Part shown: positions 1-11,118 of the stretch, in pieces
Layout: every line of letters begins with the position of its first letter
Numbering within the stretch: the first letter of the stretch is position 1
DNA from: Haematobia irritans
Lineage: Eukaryota; Arthropoda; Insecta; Diptera; Muscidae
Direction: 5' to 3'
DNA length: 64,000 bases
NCBI RefSeq assembly: GCF_050003625.1
Contig: NC_134398.1
Location: forward strand, 74,701,635 to 74,765,634
Translations under genes and position numbers: made by a program
Notes under the pieces: model-generated
Told to the model about the DNA's origin: nothing
Databases searched by the model: none
Seen by the model: only the letters and a program-made list of their open reading frames with translations

Positions 1-434
1 AGTTAATGAAAATGAACGAGGAACTATTAAGAAAATTAATGGAAAATAATACCCATCCTAAAGAAATAATATTTGATGCCAATAGCAATGCTGGGGTTAT
101 GGCAAATGTTGATTGGAGTAATGAGATAGCCGGAAATCTCAATATGGATACGAATATTGAAGATATCACACTGCCGGTGATTCCTAAAGGAGCGATTCCG
201 AAAAAACTTTCAAAAAACAATGAAGGAAGAGGAAAATCATCTAATAATGGTCAGATGAACAAGAATGCACCAAAAAGAGTAGATGGAAACACTTCATCAG
301 TAACAGCAGAAAATCAAGAAGAGAAACGAGCTGACAAGGACACAGGTAAGGCCAGCCCACCTTCTATTAAAATTTATGGAATGAATATAAAAGAATTTTC
401 GAGATGTATTAGAGAAAGTTTAGAGCACAATCTT

Positions 435-1652
435 TATACCCTTCACCACTACTGTGGTACAGGGTATAATAAGTTTGTGCATTTGTATGTAATGCCAAGA
501 AGGAGTAATCATAGACCAACCTTTTAGTATACGGATCGGCTTAGAATTAAATTCTGAGTCGATTTAGCGATGTCCGTCTGTCTGTCTGTCCGTCTGTCTG
601 TCCGTCTGTCTGTCTGTCTGTGTGTCTGTTGATGTATTTTTGTGTGCAAAGTACAGCTCGCAGTTTTAGTCCGATTGTCCTAAAATTTGGTATAGGGTCC
701 TGTTTCGGCTCAAAGACGATCCCTATTGATTTTGGAAAAAATCGGTTCAGATTTAGATATAGCTGCCGTATATATTTTTCACCGATCTGGTCATAATTGG
801 CGTGTATATCAACCGATCTTCCTCAAATTCCGTACATCCGAATATTTTATGAGTCTCGAAAAACTTGCAAAATATCAGCCAAATCGGTTCAGATTTAGAT
901 ATAGCTCCCATATATAGCTTTCGCCCGATTTACACTCATTTGCCCACAGAGGCCAATTTTTTGCTCCGATTTAGTTGAAATTTTGCACAGGGAGTAGAAT
1001 TAGCGTTGTAACTATGCGTGCCAAATTTGCTTGAAATCGATTGATATTTAGATATAGCTTCCATATATATCGTTCGCCCGATTTACACTCATATGTCCAC
1101 AGAGGCCAATTTTTAACTCCGATTTAGTTGAAATTTTTTACAGGTAGTAGAATTAGCATTGTTGCTATGCGTGCCAAATTTGGTTGAAATCGGTTCAGAT
1201 TTAGATATAGCTCCCATATATATGTTTTTCTGATTTCGACAAAAATGGTCAAAATACCAACATTTTCCTTGTAAAATCGCCACTGCTTAGTCGAAAAGTT
1301 GTAAAAATTAATCTAATTTTCCTAAACTTCTAATACATATATATCGAGCGATAAATCATAAATAAACTTTTTCGAAGTTTCCTTAAAATTGCTTCAGATT
1401 TAAACGTTTCCCATATTTTTTTTACTAACATTGTGTTCCACCCTAGTGCATTAGCCGACTTAAATTTTGAGTCTATAGATTTTGTAGAAGTCTATCAAAT
1501 TCTTCCAGATCGAGTGATATTTAAATGTATGTATTTGGGACAGCCCCCAACACATTTGACGGATGTGATATAGTATCGAAAATTTAGATCTACAAAGTGG
1601 TGCAGGGTATAATATAGTCGGCCCCGCCCGACTTTAGACTTTCCTTACTGGT
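435..1652 (-). mobile_element. Helentron/DINE-1-like non-coding element H1
   Basis: A non-coding 1.2-kb element interrupts E1 ORF1. Its left end is an imperfect hairpin (about 434-470, arms TATACCC / GGGTATA) followed about 100 bp later by a GTCY microsatellite, then units with the phrase 'tcagatttagatatagct', then a terminus ending near 'ttccttactggttt'. It sits between T residues with no evident target duplication. The same architecture recurs in H2-H7 and H9. The non-autonomous Helentron label is inference from DINE-1 structure; no replicase is present. Confidence 0.6.
571..630. repeat. (GTCY)n microsatellite inside H1
   Basis: Tetranucleotide run of gtcc/gtct units, the longest such run among the H elements. 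Shorter forms occupy the equivalent place in the other copies (for example 9002-9020, 13857-13877, 40916-40935, 47497-47520). Confidence 0.95.
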
Positions 1653-2527
1653 TTTACCATAAATATTAAAAACAAAAATTTGCTGAACCTTAAATTAAAT
1701 AGCATGAGGGACTATGATATTATGATGAAATATTTAGAAGAGATAAAGATATCACATTTTACATATACATCGAAGGCTGGGAAACCATATTCAGTATTAG
1801 TAAAAGGATTATCTAGAACCTATACGAAAGAGGACCTGGAGGAAGATGTCAGAAAACATTTGCCAAATGTAATACTCAAGAGTGCGGTAAACCTGGGAGA
1901 TGATAGATGGATTGTCCAGATAGATGGGGGATCTGACATAAAATCCTTTAGACAAGTGAAATGTCTTATTAACAATTGCGTTCAAATGGAGACACATAAA
2001 CGAGAGGGCATAGTACAATGCCGCAATTGCCAACGATTTGGCCACTTATCCACCAATTGCCACAGGCCTTACAGATGTGTAAAATGTGGTCAATCTCATG
2101 GAGCTGGCAACTGCAAGATTCCTGGAAAAGACCAGGATATTGAGGCATCTATAGAAAAGGACCCAGTCACTGGAGAAATTGTCCGCAAGGTGGGACATGT
2201 AGTACACTGCATTAATTGCGCTGAGGATGGACATGTGGCAAGCTCAAAATACTGCCCGAAAAGAATTGAGCTCATGCAAAAGATGAAAGACAATAAATTG
2301 GCCAGAAAGGACACTGGTGGAAAAGTTCAAAAGGATGATGGTCTTTCGGCATTACCTATACAGAGAGGTATATCATTTGCAGATATGGCTAGAGATAATT
2401 TCCGACTACCGGCCCCAGCTCCAACCTCACGTCAGGCCCAATCGGTGGCGATGGGAAATACGAGAGAGGTCATGGAACAGGCAAACAAGGCGATGGGTTG
2501 GTTCGATGGGGAACTTAAGAGACTAAT

Positions 2528-2877
2528 GGTTAGGTTAGGTTAGGTGGCAGCCCGATGTATCAGGCTCACTTAGACTATTCAGTCCATTGTGATACCACAT
2601 TGGTGAACTTCTCTCTTATCACTGAGTGCTGCCCGATTCCATGTTAAGCTCAATGACAAGGGACCTCCATTTTATAGCCGAATCCGAACGGCGTTCCACA
2701 TTGCAGTGAAACCACTTAGAGAAGCTTTGAAACCCTCAGAAATGTCACCAACATTACTGAGGTGGGATAATCCACCGCTGAAAAACTTTTTGGTGTTCGG
2801 TCGAAGCAGGAATCGAACCCACAACCTTGTGTATGCAAGGCGGGCATGCTAACCATTGCACCACGGTGGCTCCCTAG
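2528..2877 (-). mobile_element. tRNA-derived SINE with LINE-like 3' tail
   Basis: Read on the minus strand the element begins with a tRNA-like head holding Pol III A and B boxes, continues through about 200 bp of body, and ends with about 60 bp nearly identical to the 3' end of the LOA-type LINE at 58340-58423, then a CCTAA-type tail (ttaggttaggttagg on the plus strand). Matching flanks 'gagactaat' at 2519-2527 and 2878-2886 form a 9-bp target duplication. It interrupts the end of E1 ORF1. Confidence 0.85.
2809..2863 (-). promoter_or_regulatory. Internal RNA polymerase III A and B boxes of the SINE
   Basis: On the minus strand an A-box-like TGGTGCAATGG (complement of 2853-2863) is followed by a B-box GGTTCGATTCC (complement of 2809-2819) at a tRNA-like spacing. 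These are the expected internal promoter of a tRNA-derived SINE. Confidence 0.8.
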
Positions 2878-3008
2878 GAGACTAATAGGGAAGGATTTTA
2901 TTACGTGCATGCGCAAGGTGAGTACGTTTATTGACACATATAGGAATTATAAGACAGATGACGAACGACTGCAGGGTATATTTGGACTGCTATTGAGTTT
3001 GAGATTGT

Positions 3009-6000
3009 ATGACTAGACTTAAATGTATATTTGTTAACGCCAACTCCCTGGTGTCTCGTTACAAGAGACATCACCTGGAGTTATTTGTTAGGGAGAACAG
3101 GCCGGACGTGCTACTTGTAGCGGAGACGGCGTTATTAGACAGACACAACTTTGGACTGCAGGGATATAGTATATTTAGACAGGACAGGAAGGTGGGCCAG
3201 CCGGGTACGGCGGTCTGCCTGATGGACAAGTTAAAGGGCGAGAGGGTGTCCGTTGATTTTGGCAATATTGAGGCCACTGTTGTGAAAATTAGAGCAAGTG
3301 GGGAGAGATATGTATTGGCCATGTCTATATATCTCAGACCGACAGAAAGACTAGAAATGGACAGTTTAGAGAGTATAGAAATGACTATAGGAGATTATGA
3401 GGCTATAATTGGGGCAGACTTGAATGCGAGACATAGTCTCTGGGGTGATACGACTGAGAATTCTAGAGGCAGGACAATCTGTGACTGGCTTGATATGAGC
3501 CCTACCATACTGGTAAGACCAACGTATGGTCCCACGAGATGCACGTCGACATCTCGAACTTTCATTGATTTTTTCATAACTACAATAAATATTCGACCGA
3601 TTGCGGGAGTAGTTAGAGGGGATAAACTAGAAACTACGGACTTTGAATCAGACCATAGGGCTGTGATTTTGGAAACTGACACAACAGGACTAGAGACCAT
3701 ACGTACTGAGGACAGATTTGACTTTAGAAAAATGGACATTAAGGGATTTAACAGAGAGGTGGAGAGAGATTTGACAACGGACATATTACCGACAGACAGA
3801 AACGTACTGCCTGGGGAGATTGATGACGCGATTGAGAGACTGACAAGGGCAATTAACAGTGCTATGGACAACAATATAAGTAAATTTTAGATATGGTAGA
3901 CTTCCAGAGTTACCACAGGATATTATTCAGCTTATTAGTCGTAAGAAGTCTGTGAGGAGAAGATTACATAGGAGCACAGATATGGATGAACATAATGTAT
4001 TGAGGGCGATTATTAAGAATATTAGCAAGATAATTTCGGAGAAGATATCCAGATTCGAGGAGGAAAATTTTATACGTAAATTGAATGCTATATCGACGGG
4101 CGGAGATATGTATAGGAAAATAAAGGAACTCAGTGGATCATTCCACAGGAAAACAATTAATGAACTTATTGATGACAGAGGCCAGACAATAGTTGGAGAC
4201 TTTGAGAAAGCTGAGATTCTATCCACCGAGTTCTCAAGAAACCAAATTAACAGTAATCCAGAATTTAATAATCAAGATGAAGAGGAAGAATACGTACCAA
4301 ATATGGTTGAATTTGGAAATGGATACATGGCAGATGGCTCAACAATTGGAGAAGTCGAACAAATACCATCCGATTTGTAAAGCCAAAGGAAATCGGATCA
4401 ATACTGAAAAGATTAAATAATAAGAGAAGTAGTGGAACTGATGGCATTCCAAATAATGTCCTTAGAAGGGTTGGAGAAAAGACATGGACAAGATTAGCCG
4501 TCATATATAATCATTGTCTAAACACTGGATATTTTCCAAGAGGCTGGAAAAATTCGATAGTGATACCCATTCTGAAACCAGGGAAAGATCCCACCGACCC
4601 AGGCGGATATAGACTAATTTCTCTCTTCTCTAGTTTGGGGAAATTGTTTGAAATCATAATTTTGGAAAGAATGAATGATTATAAAATGAAGATGAGGACA
4701 TTCTTAATGACTGCCAATACGGATTCAGGAAGAGGACTTCTACATCTCATGCACTGATGGTCTTGACGGATAAAATCACCAAAGGACTGAACAACAGGTC
4801 AGCTACGATTGCCGTTAGTTTAGATTTTAAAAGGCATTTGATACGGTCTGGCAAGTCGGCCTAACTAGGAATATGAGGTACAATGGTTTCTGCCCACAAA
4901 TGATAAGATTAGTAAGACATTACCTTCATGAAAGGACATTTACCGTATCGCTTGGGGATGTGAGATCAAACCCAAAGATAGTATTGGCTGGAGTTCCACA
5001 GGGTTCAGTTCTGGGTCCTGAACTCTATAATATCTACCTATCGGATATACCACAACCGACGGCTGAGAATCTGATACTCATATACGCAGATGACATTATG
5101 GTCGCATCCACACATTCAAGGGCAAGGACTGCTAACAGAAATCTCACGGATTATCTTGGGATCCTGAAGGCATATTTTGATAACTGGGGACTAACCCTTA
5201 ATATAGACAAATGCAAAGCCATAATATTCAAAGGCAAGAGGAAGAGGATATACAAAAATGCCAGGAAATTTAGACCTGTTATTAGGATTGGACAAGAGAG
5301 AATTGAGACTGTTGAGGTCCTAAAATATCTCGGTGTAGTCTTTCAAGGGACATGACATTCACGAGACAAGTCGATCACTCGATCAAGAAGGGAAGAGCTG
5401 CATTCCAGACAATTCATAATGTGCTGGCGAATAGGGATGGTCTTAGCAAGGGGATTAAACTTATGATATATAAGCAAATAGTTAGGCCTACGATGGCATA
5501 CGCTTTCCCGATATGGTTCACAATATCGGCACATCAGATGGACAGACTACGCGTTTTAGAGCGGAAGATTTTAAGATGTTGCCTCGAACTGAATTGTCGA
5601 CAGGATGAAAATGGACAATGGATAAGACCTAGTTGTCAGCAGATCTGAGCGCAATCGACAGAGTCGATAGGTTCGTGGTGAGGACAGCCATCAATCATAT
5701 CTCGGGTTGTACCAGCCACCCTAACGAGATGGTGAGGGCATGTTGTATTGAGCAACAGCACATCGACCCAATATTGGAGGCCAATGGCTATCTCCCTCCA
5801 GGCTCCTTACTGCCTATGGCCAATGCTGGTAAACTATACGATAACAATGCATTATGGGCGGAAATTGAAAATGTGCGGCAAAAATTATTTACAATCAATC
5901 TAGTATCGCCAAACATGGTATATCGATATATCTTATCAAAATCAAATGTTACCAACAAAAAGGGAGTCAATCCCCCTTATTTCAGGTTCGTTACTATAGA

Positions 6001-6016
6001 GGGGTCGAAATTGTAA
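3009..6016 (+). pseudogene. E1 ORF2, endonuclease-reverse transcriptase, frameshifted
   Basis: The ATG at 3009 overlaps the ORF1 stop (ATGACTAG). Residues 1-220 form an exonuclease-endonuclease-phosphatase domain (start MTRLKCIFVNANS; GADLNARHSLWGD; ESDHRAVI). The RT follows with SSGTDGIPNNVL, LAGVPQGSVLGPELYN and YADD at 5083-5094, then the thumb (VEVLKYLGVVF) and the C-terminal tail to 6016. Such a protein nicks target DNA and copies the element RNA from the nick. The frame is broken near 3890, 4370, 4750, 5350 and 5640, so no full protein can be made. Confidence 0.85.
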
Positions 6017-6189
6017 TTCCACTTGGAATACTATAGAATATACTCTTAGATGGAGTTTAATTTATATTTGCTTATTTTCCTTATTAAGAAAGCGCCAATT
6101 GTCATTTTATTAAATTAATTTTATTAATTAAAATTAAACAAATATTAACCATCAAAATCACATTCTTCGGTATCTAACTCCAATTCCGT

Positions 6190-6560
6190 CCCTCTGTGTT
6201 TGTTGTTCGCAGGATTCCGGTGGCAATTATTAACCGATTTTGATAAAATTTGGTACAACATGTTTTCTTGGTCAAAGGACAAACACGGTTGAATTTGGAA
6301 AAAAATGGATCAAAGTTACATATAGCCCCCATATATATGTATCGCCCGATTTCGACAAATTAGACCATACTGCGCTTATTTACCACCCGATTGCCTTCAA
6401 ATTTAACACAAAGTAATTTTTTATAGTACCCTTAAAATGTGCAAAATTTCATCAAATTCGGTTCAGATTTAGATATAGCTGCCATATATATGTATCGCCC
6501 GATTTTCCCAAATTTGACTATAAAACCCTTTAGTTTAGTATGGGCAAGTTTGGGCAGACA
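6190..6560. mobile_element. Decayed Helentron-like fragment
   Basis: The stretch holds two degenerate units with 'tatatatgtatcgcccga' and 'ttcagatttagatatagct', the same phrases as in H1 and H3. No hairpin end or clear border was found, so this is an old fragment. Confidence 0.5.
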
Positions 6561-7639
6561 AACTTTACAGCACGTAAAAGTATACTTCCTCACGAACAAT
6601 AATAAGCAAAAATTTTAATTAACTATCGTTAACATTTCTAGTTCTATTCCTCCCAAATATACGTATGTGTTACAATTTTCACATATAAACCGCACTTTTG
6701 AATCCATAAATTCAAGTTCAAAAACAAAAATATTTTGTAAAGTCTTAACAACATGTTGAACTACTAAACCTTCTCTTAGACTCAACATTTAAATGTTTTC
6801 TTTATTCACTTTTATTGCGAAAAAAATTAAGCACGAAATTTGTCAATTTTTGTTCGCCTTGATTAAACGCAACTGGCATAAATTTTGGTAAACATCGGCA
6901 GCCTTTTTCTCCTGAACAGGGTTGCCAAGTTTTAAATTAACTTTCGATTTTTACTATCCAAGATGTTCTATAGTAATTTCAATTGGAATATCCAATAATT
7001 TTTCATTTTGAAAATTTGACTTTTTGCCGCTGTTTAGCGATTTCCGCCCATAGTGCAATGGTAAACTGCTGTTTTATCACAGACGTTTTGGAAAATATGG
7101 TTTCGATGACCTAGTATATAGAACCGCCCAATAGATTGTCGAATTGCGACATAGCCTCCCTTTGTAAATATATCATCCCTCAATCCTACCTTTAGTTTTT
7201 CACTATTTATTTTGTGCTTTATGATTTAACCTACTTTTTAAGGGATGGCAAATTTTTGGTTTTAATTTTAATTTACTAATTATAATTTGATTTTGTATAT
7301 ACCTTATATAGAATAGTACATTTAGATTATAGGCACTTATATATATAGAAGAATAAAAAGAAAAGATCTAAATGCTAGGTTTTATCCTTTTCCTAGTTAA
7401 ATAACGAAAAGATTGTCTCTAATTGGTCAATTAGATATATAACAAACAGGAAAGTTGAATGGGTGTGGCTGGCCTACCAAACACATAACTATATATGTAG
7501 AATTGAAAATCCTTTGAAAAATATGTAATGTATGCTAAGGAAATATAAACAATATAATAAGAATTTAGATGTAAGAATCATATGTAAAAAGAAAATTGGA
7601 ATAAAAATTGAATTGAATTGAAAAATTGAATCGGTCACA
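6561..7639. other. AT-rich stretch without recognisable gene
   Basis: No coding potential or familiar domain was seen. The end (about 7590-7625) has ATTGA-type simple repeats that could be the 3' tail of a LINE, possibly of E1, but this is a guess. Confidence 0.4.
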
Positions 7640-7822
7640 CAATTATTAATAGTGAAGTGGCAGCCGAAGTGATAACAACTAAAATAACAAAGCGGAAAAA
7701 AACCTGACTAAATTGAAAAGTACCAAGTGATAGTGGTTATTAAGCATATTGGTGGTCGATACTAAAACGAAGTTATACGAAATTACATCATGGGAGATAG
7801 CAGCGGTGGAGTCGTTGGTATA
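7640..7822 (+). other. Possible 5' end of a Jockey-like element
   Basis: The sequence starts with 'cggtcacacaatta', weakly like the starts of the repeated block at 45001 (+) and 19560 (-). An ATG at about 7790 opens a glycine/serine-rich reading frame of only about 10 codons before the sequence becomes unrelated. It may be a LINE 5' untranslated region with the first ORF1 codons. Confidence 0.25.
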
Positions 7823-8039
7823 TATAAAAATAAGAATTGCAGTTTCAGTTTTAGTTTCAAAATAGCTATTTTTATTTCCAAAAAACTTAAACTTAACTTA
7901 AAAGGTAGCTTACTTCTAGATTCCTACATAACCCTATACAGTACTCTACTAGTTCCTGCATCTACTTAAATTCTAATTTAAATTAAGATTGACATTTCTG
8001 CTTCTTAGAAGTTCATTTTCTATTACAATGGCTCAAAAA

Positions 8040-8497
8040 ATCGGGAAAATTAAAAAAAGAGCAACTTCAAGGTTTCTTTTTACTAAATTAAATGAATAAA
8101 TAGAACTAAAATAAAATAAAATAAAACTATGTACAATATTTACAAAGCATACATTCGTCGTGTATGCCCACTCATCATTGTGTCGTGTGGTACACAGTGT
8201 CCGTCACGTCCAAGTACCATGCCTCCTATGGTAAAACAGCAAGGTCTCACCATTATATAATCCGCCTTCTTCATGCAACCTGAGAAGCGCCGCTGGTGGC
8301 AGGTGCCTTCTGCCCGACAGCGTCTCACAATCGTCCTCACAAGCCAAATATCCAGAAACGAGCCTATTGCCGACGTCCCCACACCCGCGCAGAAACCACA
8401 AAGCAAGCCCGACCACAAAACAATCGAACCTAGGAAAAGCCGCAACATCATACAACTCCCTTTTGGAGCCGTCCTCCATCACCCTAACCCGAAGCCC
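8040..8497 (-). pseudogene. Jockey ORF2 C-terminus and 3' UTR, 5'-truncated copy
   Basis: On the minus strand a reading frame of about 100 residues resembles the last part of the Jockey ORF2 copies J1-J3, including RKREL/IYD-like, DxFVV and RHLPPAALLRL segments, and ends in ETLLFYHRRHGT, the shared YHRR tail motif. An A/T-rich 3' end with AAAATAAAAT-like tail lies at 8040-8135. Typical of a dead-on-arrival LINE copy. Confidence 0.6.
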
Positions 8498-8499
8498 CG

Positions 8500-9160
8500 G
8501 GCTATAAATATATATGAGAGCTATATCTAAATCTGAACCGATTTCGATGATATTTCGCACATATAGTTAGTGCTATAGAAGATTACATTTAGCAAACTTT
8601 GAGTAAGATCGGTTGATAAATAAGGGTTTTATGGCCAAATTTAGAAAAATCGGGCGGTACATATATATGGGAGCTATAGCTAAATCTGGGAAAATCGGGC
8701 GATACATATATATGGGAGCTATATCTAAATCTGAACCGATTTGGATGAAATTTTGCAGACTTGAAGGGTGATGAAAAATATTACCTTTTGCCAAATTTGG
8801 CGACGATCCGTTTGAAAAAAAAGCACAGCGTGGCCCCATTTGCCGAAATCGGGCGATACATATATATGGGAGCTATATCTAAATTTGATCCGATTTCTTC
8901 CAAATTCAATAGCGTTCGTCCTTGTGCCCAAAAAACTCCCTGTACCAAATTTCATCATAATCGGTTAATAATTGCGACCGGAATCCTGTGAACAACAAAT
9001 ACATGGACGGACGGACACCAAGCGCTAGATCGACTCAGGAAGTGATTCTGAGTCGATCGGTATATATTTTATGGGGTTTAAAATCAATATTTCTGGTAGG
9101 CACATTTTTTGGCAGATCAAACTTATTATACCCTAACCACTATGTGGTTTAGGGTATAAT
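8500..9160 (+). mobile_element. Helentron/DINE-1-like element H9
   Basis: Several units repeat 'gggagctatatctaaatct' with 'atcgggcgatacatatat'. A GGAC-type (GTCC complement) microsatellite stands at 9002-9020 and a hairpin closes the right end at about 9127-9159 (tataccctaaccac / gtggtttagggtata), about 100 bp after the microsatellite as in H1-H5. Confidence 0.6.
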
Positions 9161-9164
9161 GACT

Positions 9165-9440
9165 TTAAAACAATGTGTTGAAACATTTTATTAATTTTGA
9201 AGATTTTTCCAGAAATATTAAATCCATTTTGACTTCATTAAAACGAAATTTTCATTCATGTTAGGATACACATTTTTATGTCGAATCACTTAGCTATAAG
9301 GACAAACAGACTTCATTGAAAAGTTTAGAGACTTTTAGACAAGGAAAAAACTTTATTTCAGAGAAATACGTCTTCTATTCTAAGCAAAATTAGTATTCGT
9401 ATTTGAAGCATGTGAAATATTTGGCCTCCCGACAATATTC
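9165..9440 (+). repeat. Diverged direct repeat, copy 1
   Basis: Shares ordered blocks with 10365-10705: 'attttattaatttt', 'gatacacattttta', 'cacttagctataaggaca', 'gacaaggaaaaaa', 'agagaaa.gcgtctt', 'ctaagcaaaatt' and 'cgacaatatt'. The two are roughly three-quarters alike by eye and lie about 1.2 kb apart. Confidence 0.65.
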
Positions 9441-10364
9441 TTTGCGGTGCACCATCTACTATTTAATATGTGATCGAAACCAAATTTATGAAAATGGACC
9501 AAAATGGACCAAATTCTGTTTGGTCCGACCAACGGACCAAATTTAATAATTAGAAATCTTTTGGACCAATTTTGTTCCGATCGGACCAAAACGGCAACGG
9601 ATTGGAATTGAAAGTCTATACACAGAGTAGAAGTAACAACTCTCCGAAAGTTTTTTTTGTTTTGCAACAGACGTAGAGAAGAGGTTTTGCTATATTTGTA
9701 ATGTGTGTGTGTATGTTTATGTTTGCAACAACCTCCATCGAAATCAGCCCGTGGTATACCTACGAATATTCTTACTCAGATCTAGTGTTACTTAATTTCG
9801 CTTTTTTCCCTTTATTGTAAAAATACATTTTCGAACAGCGTTTTTAAGAAATGTTCGTTCTCAAAAAAGTAGATAACATACAATAATACAAATCAATTCA
9901 TTAGTTTTCAATGTGAGAAAAAATTAAAATAAATGTATATGCGCACATTTTTCAACCAAAATTGAAACTATCCATAATTTTAATTAAATTTTCGAGAACT
10001 AATATCAGAAATAAGAAAATGCTAGGATATAGTACAATAGTAAAGCAAATATGAATGTCCTTACACTGAAAAAAGCATGCCCGGTTCCAAACATTTTGTC
10101 TTTACTTTAACAGTTTGGGTATTAATTCCGATCCAAAGAAGAATACAAGTAAAGATACTTTAAAGACGCAGTTCTCTTTTAAATTTGGGGGTTATGTACT
10201 TGCTTCTAGGAAGCAAATGTTAATTTTTCATTTTTTTTGATTTTTTCGTCAGTTGTTATCAAAATCCTTTAAAAACGAGTTAACGACAATTTTATTTTCC
10301 ATATTAAGACTCGACTTCCAGTAGAAATTATGCTATGTTTCAAGTAAAAAGTGTCTTTAAAATA

Positions 10365-10705
10365 AAGTGTTGAAAAACATGTCTTATTTTTTAACGATTT
10401 TTTGCTTTGTAGGCAAGATGCAAAAAGGAAACAAATTTAAAGACAATTTTATTAATTTTAAAGAATTTTTCTTAATTATTGAAGTCACGTTGACCTTACC
10501 TCAAAAATTGTATCTTTCATGTTATGATACACATTTTTAAGTAAAATCACTTAATTATAAGGACATTACAACTTTATTCAAAAGTTTATTGACATTTGGA
10601 CAAGGAAAAAAACTTTTAGAGAAATGCGTCTTCCATGCTAAGCAAAATTTGCATTCTTATTCTAAGGACATGAAATCTTTGACTTCACGACAATATTTTT
10701 TTCAG
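10365..10705 (+). repeat. Diverged direct repeat, copy 2
   Basis: Partner of 9165-9440 in the same orientation and block order; somewhat longer because of short insertions. It may be an old dispersed element or an ancient segmental duplication. Confidence 0.65.
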
Positions 10706-11036
10706 AAAACTAAAAAATTAAATATAAATAAGATCGTTTAATTGCATTTATGTGACGTTCATTACAAACATCTTTGTAGTAATACGGGATGAAATTGATC
10801 GAAAGTACTGTTGTTACTTTTACAACACATACTAGAGATATATTTTGACATTTGCCGTTTTTGAAAACAATTACTAAAACAAAACACGTTGTGTTTTCCC
10901 CAATGTACGTACGTACAATAATACATATCGTACATTTTAAACGTTTACTCACACTACCCTAAGTACTAGCTATATTTGAAATTACCTACAAAGTGTAATT
11001 TCAAAGTTACACATTTCATTCAAGTAATATTTTATT

Positions 11037-11118
11037 CGGAGCGGAGCGGTTTTTCATTTGGAAACCGCTCCGCTCCGGCAAAAAAGGGCTTGCTCCGCTC
11101 CACTCCGCTCCGGATCCC
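11037..11118. repeat. GC-rich GGAGC inverted repeat at the 3' end of J4
   Basis: 'cggagcggagcgg' is followed within about 20 bp by 'ccgctccgctccgg' and further gctcc units, so the strand can fold into a GC-rich hairpin in otherwise AT-rich DNA. It directly precedes the end of Jockey copy J4. Confidence 0.85.

Larger units (their letters stand above)
6..3016 (+). pseudogene. E1 ORF1, Gag-like zinc-knuckle protein, split in three
   Basis: Coding pieces lie at about 6-434, 1653-2527 and 2887-3016. The first is lysine/asparagine-rich and ends in a segment also seen in other Jockey ORF1 copies here. The second carries three zinc knuckles, CRNCQRFGHLSTNC, CVKCGQSHGAGNC and CINCAEDGHVASSKYC (about 2019-2256). 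Such proteins bind the element RNA and form the ribonucleoprotein that ORF2 uses. Removing 435-1652 leaves the two flanking reading frames in phase, so the frame was open when the insertion occurred. The last piece ends in a TAG at 3014-3016 that overlaps the ORF2 start. Confidence 0.8.
1..6030 (+). mobile_element. Jockey-clade non-LTR retrotransposon, copy E1
   Basis: A two-ORF LINE runs from the window edge to about 6030: ORF1 with three zinc knuckles, then ORF2 with an endonuclease and a reverse transcriptase. The ORF order, the absence of an RNase H domain and the RT motifs (VPQGS, YADD) fit the Jockey clade. The 5' end is outside the window. Two younger elements (435-1652 and 2528-2877) sit in ORF1 and several frameshifts break ORF2, so the copy is inactive. 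Confidence 0.85.
9161..11036. other. AT-rich non-coding region with a diverged direct repeat
   Basis: No gene was recognised. The stretch contains the two related segments listed separately and, at about 9490-9590, several clustered copies of 'ggaccaaa' and its complement. The element identity is unknown. Confidence 0.4.

Noticed and set aside
8204..8560. Single novel 118-residue gene on the minus strand
   Set aside because: Its body matches the C-terminal part of Jockey ORF2 and its first residues come from the neighbouring H9 repeat, so it is a chance fusion.
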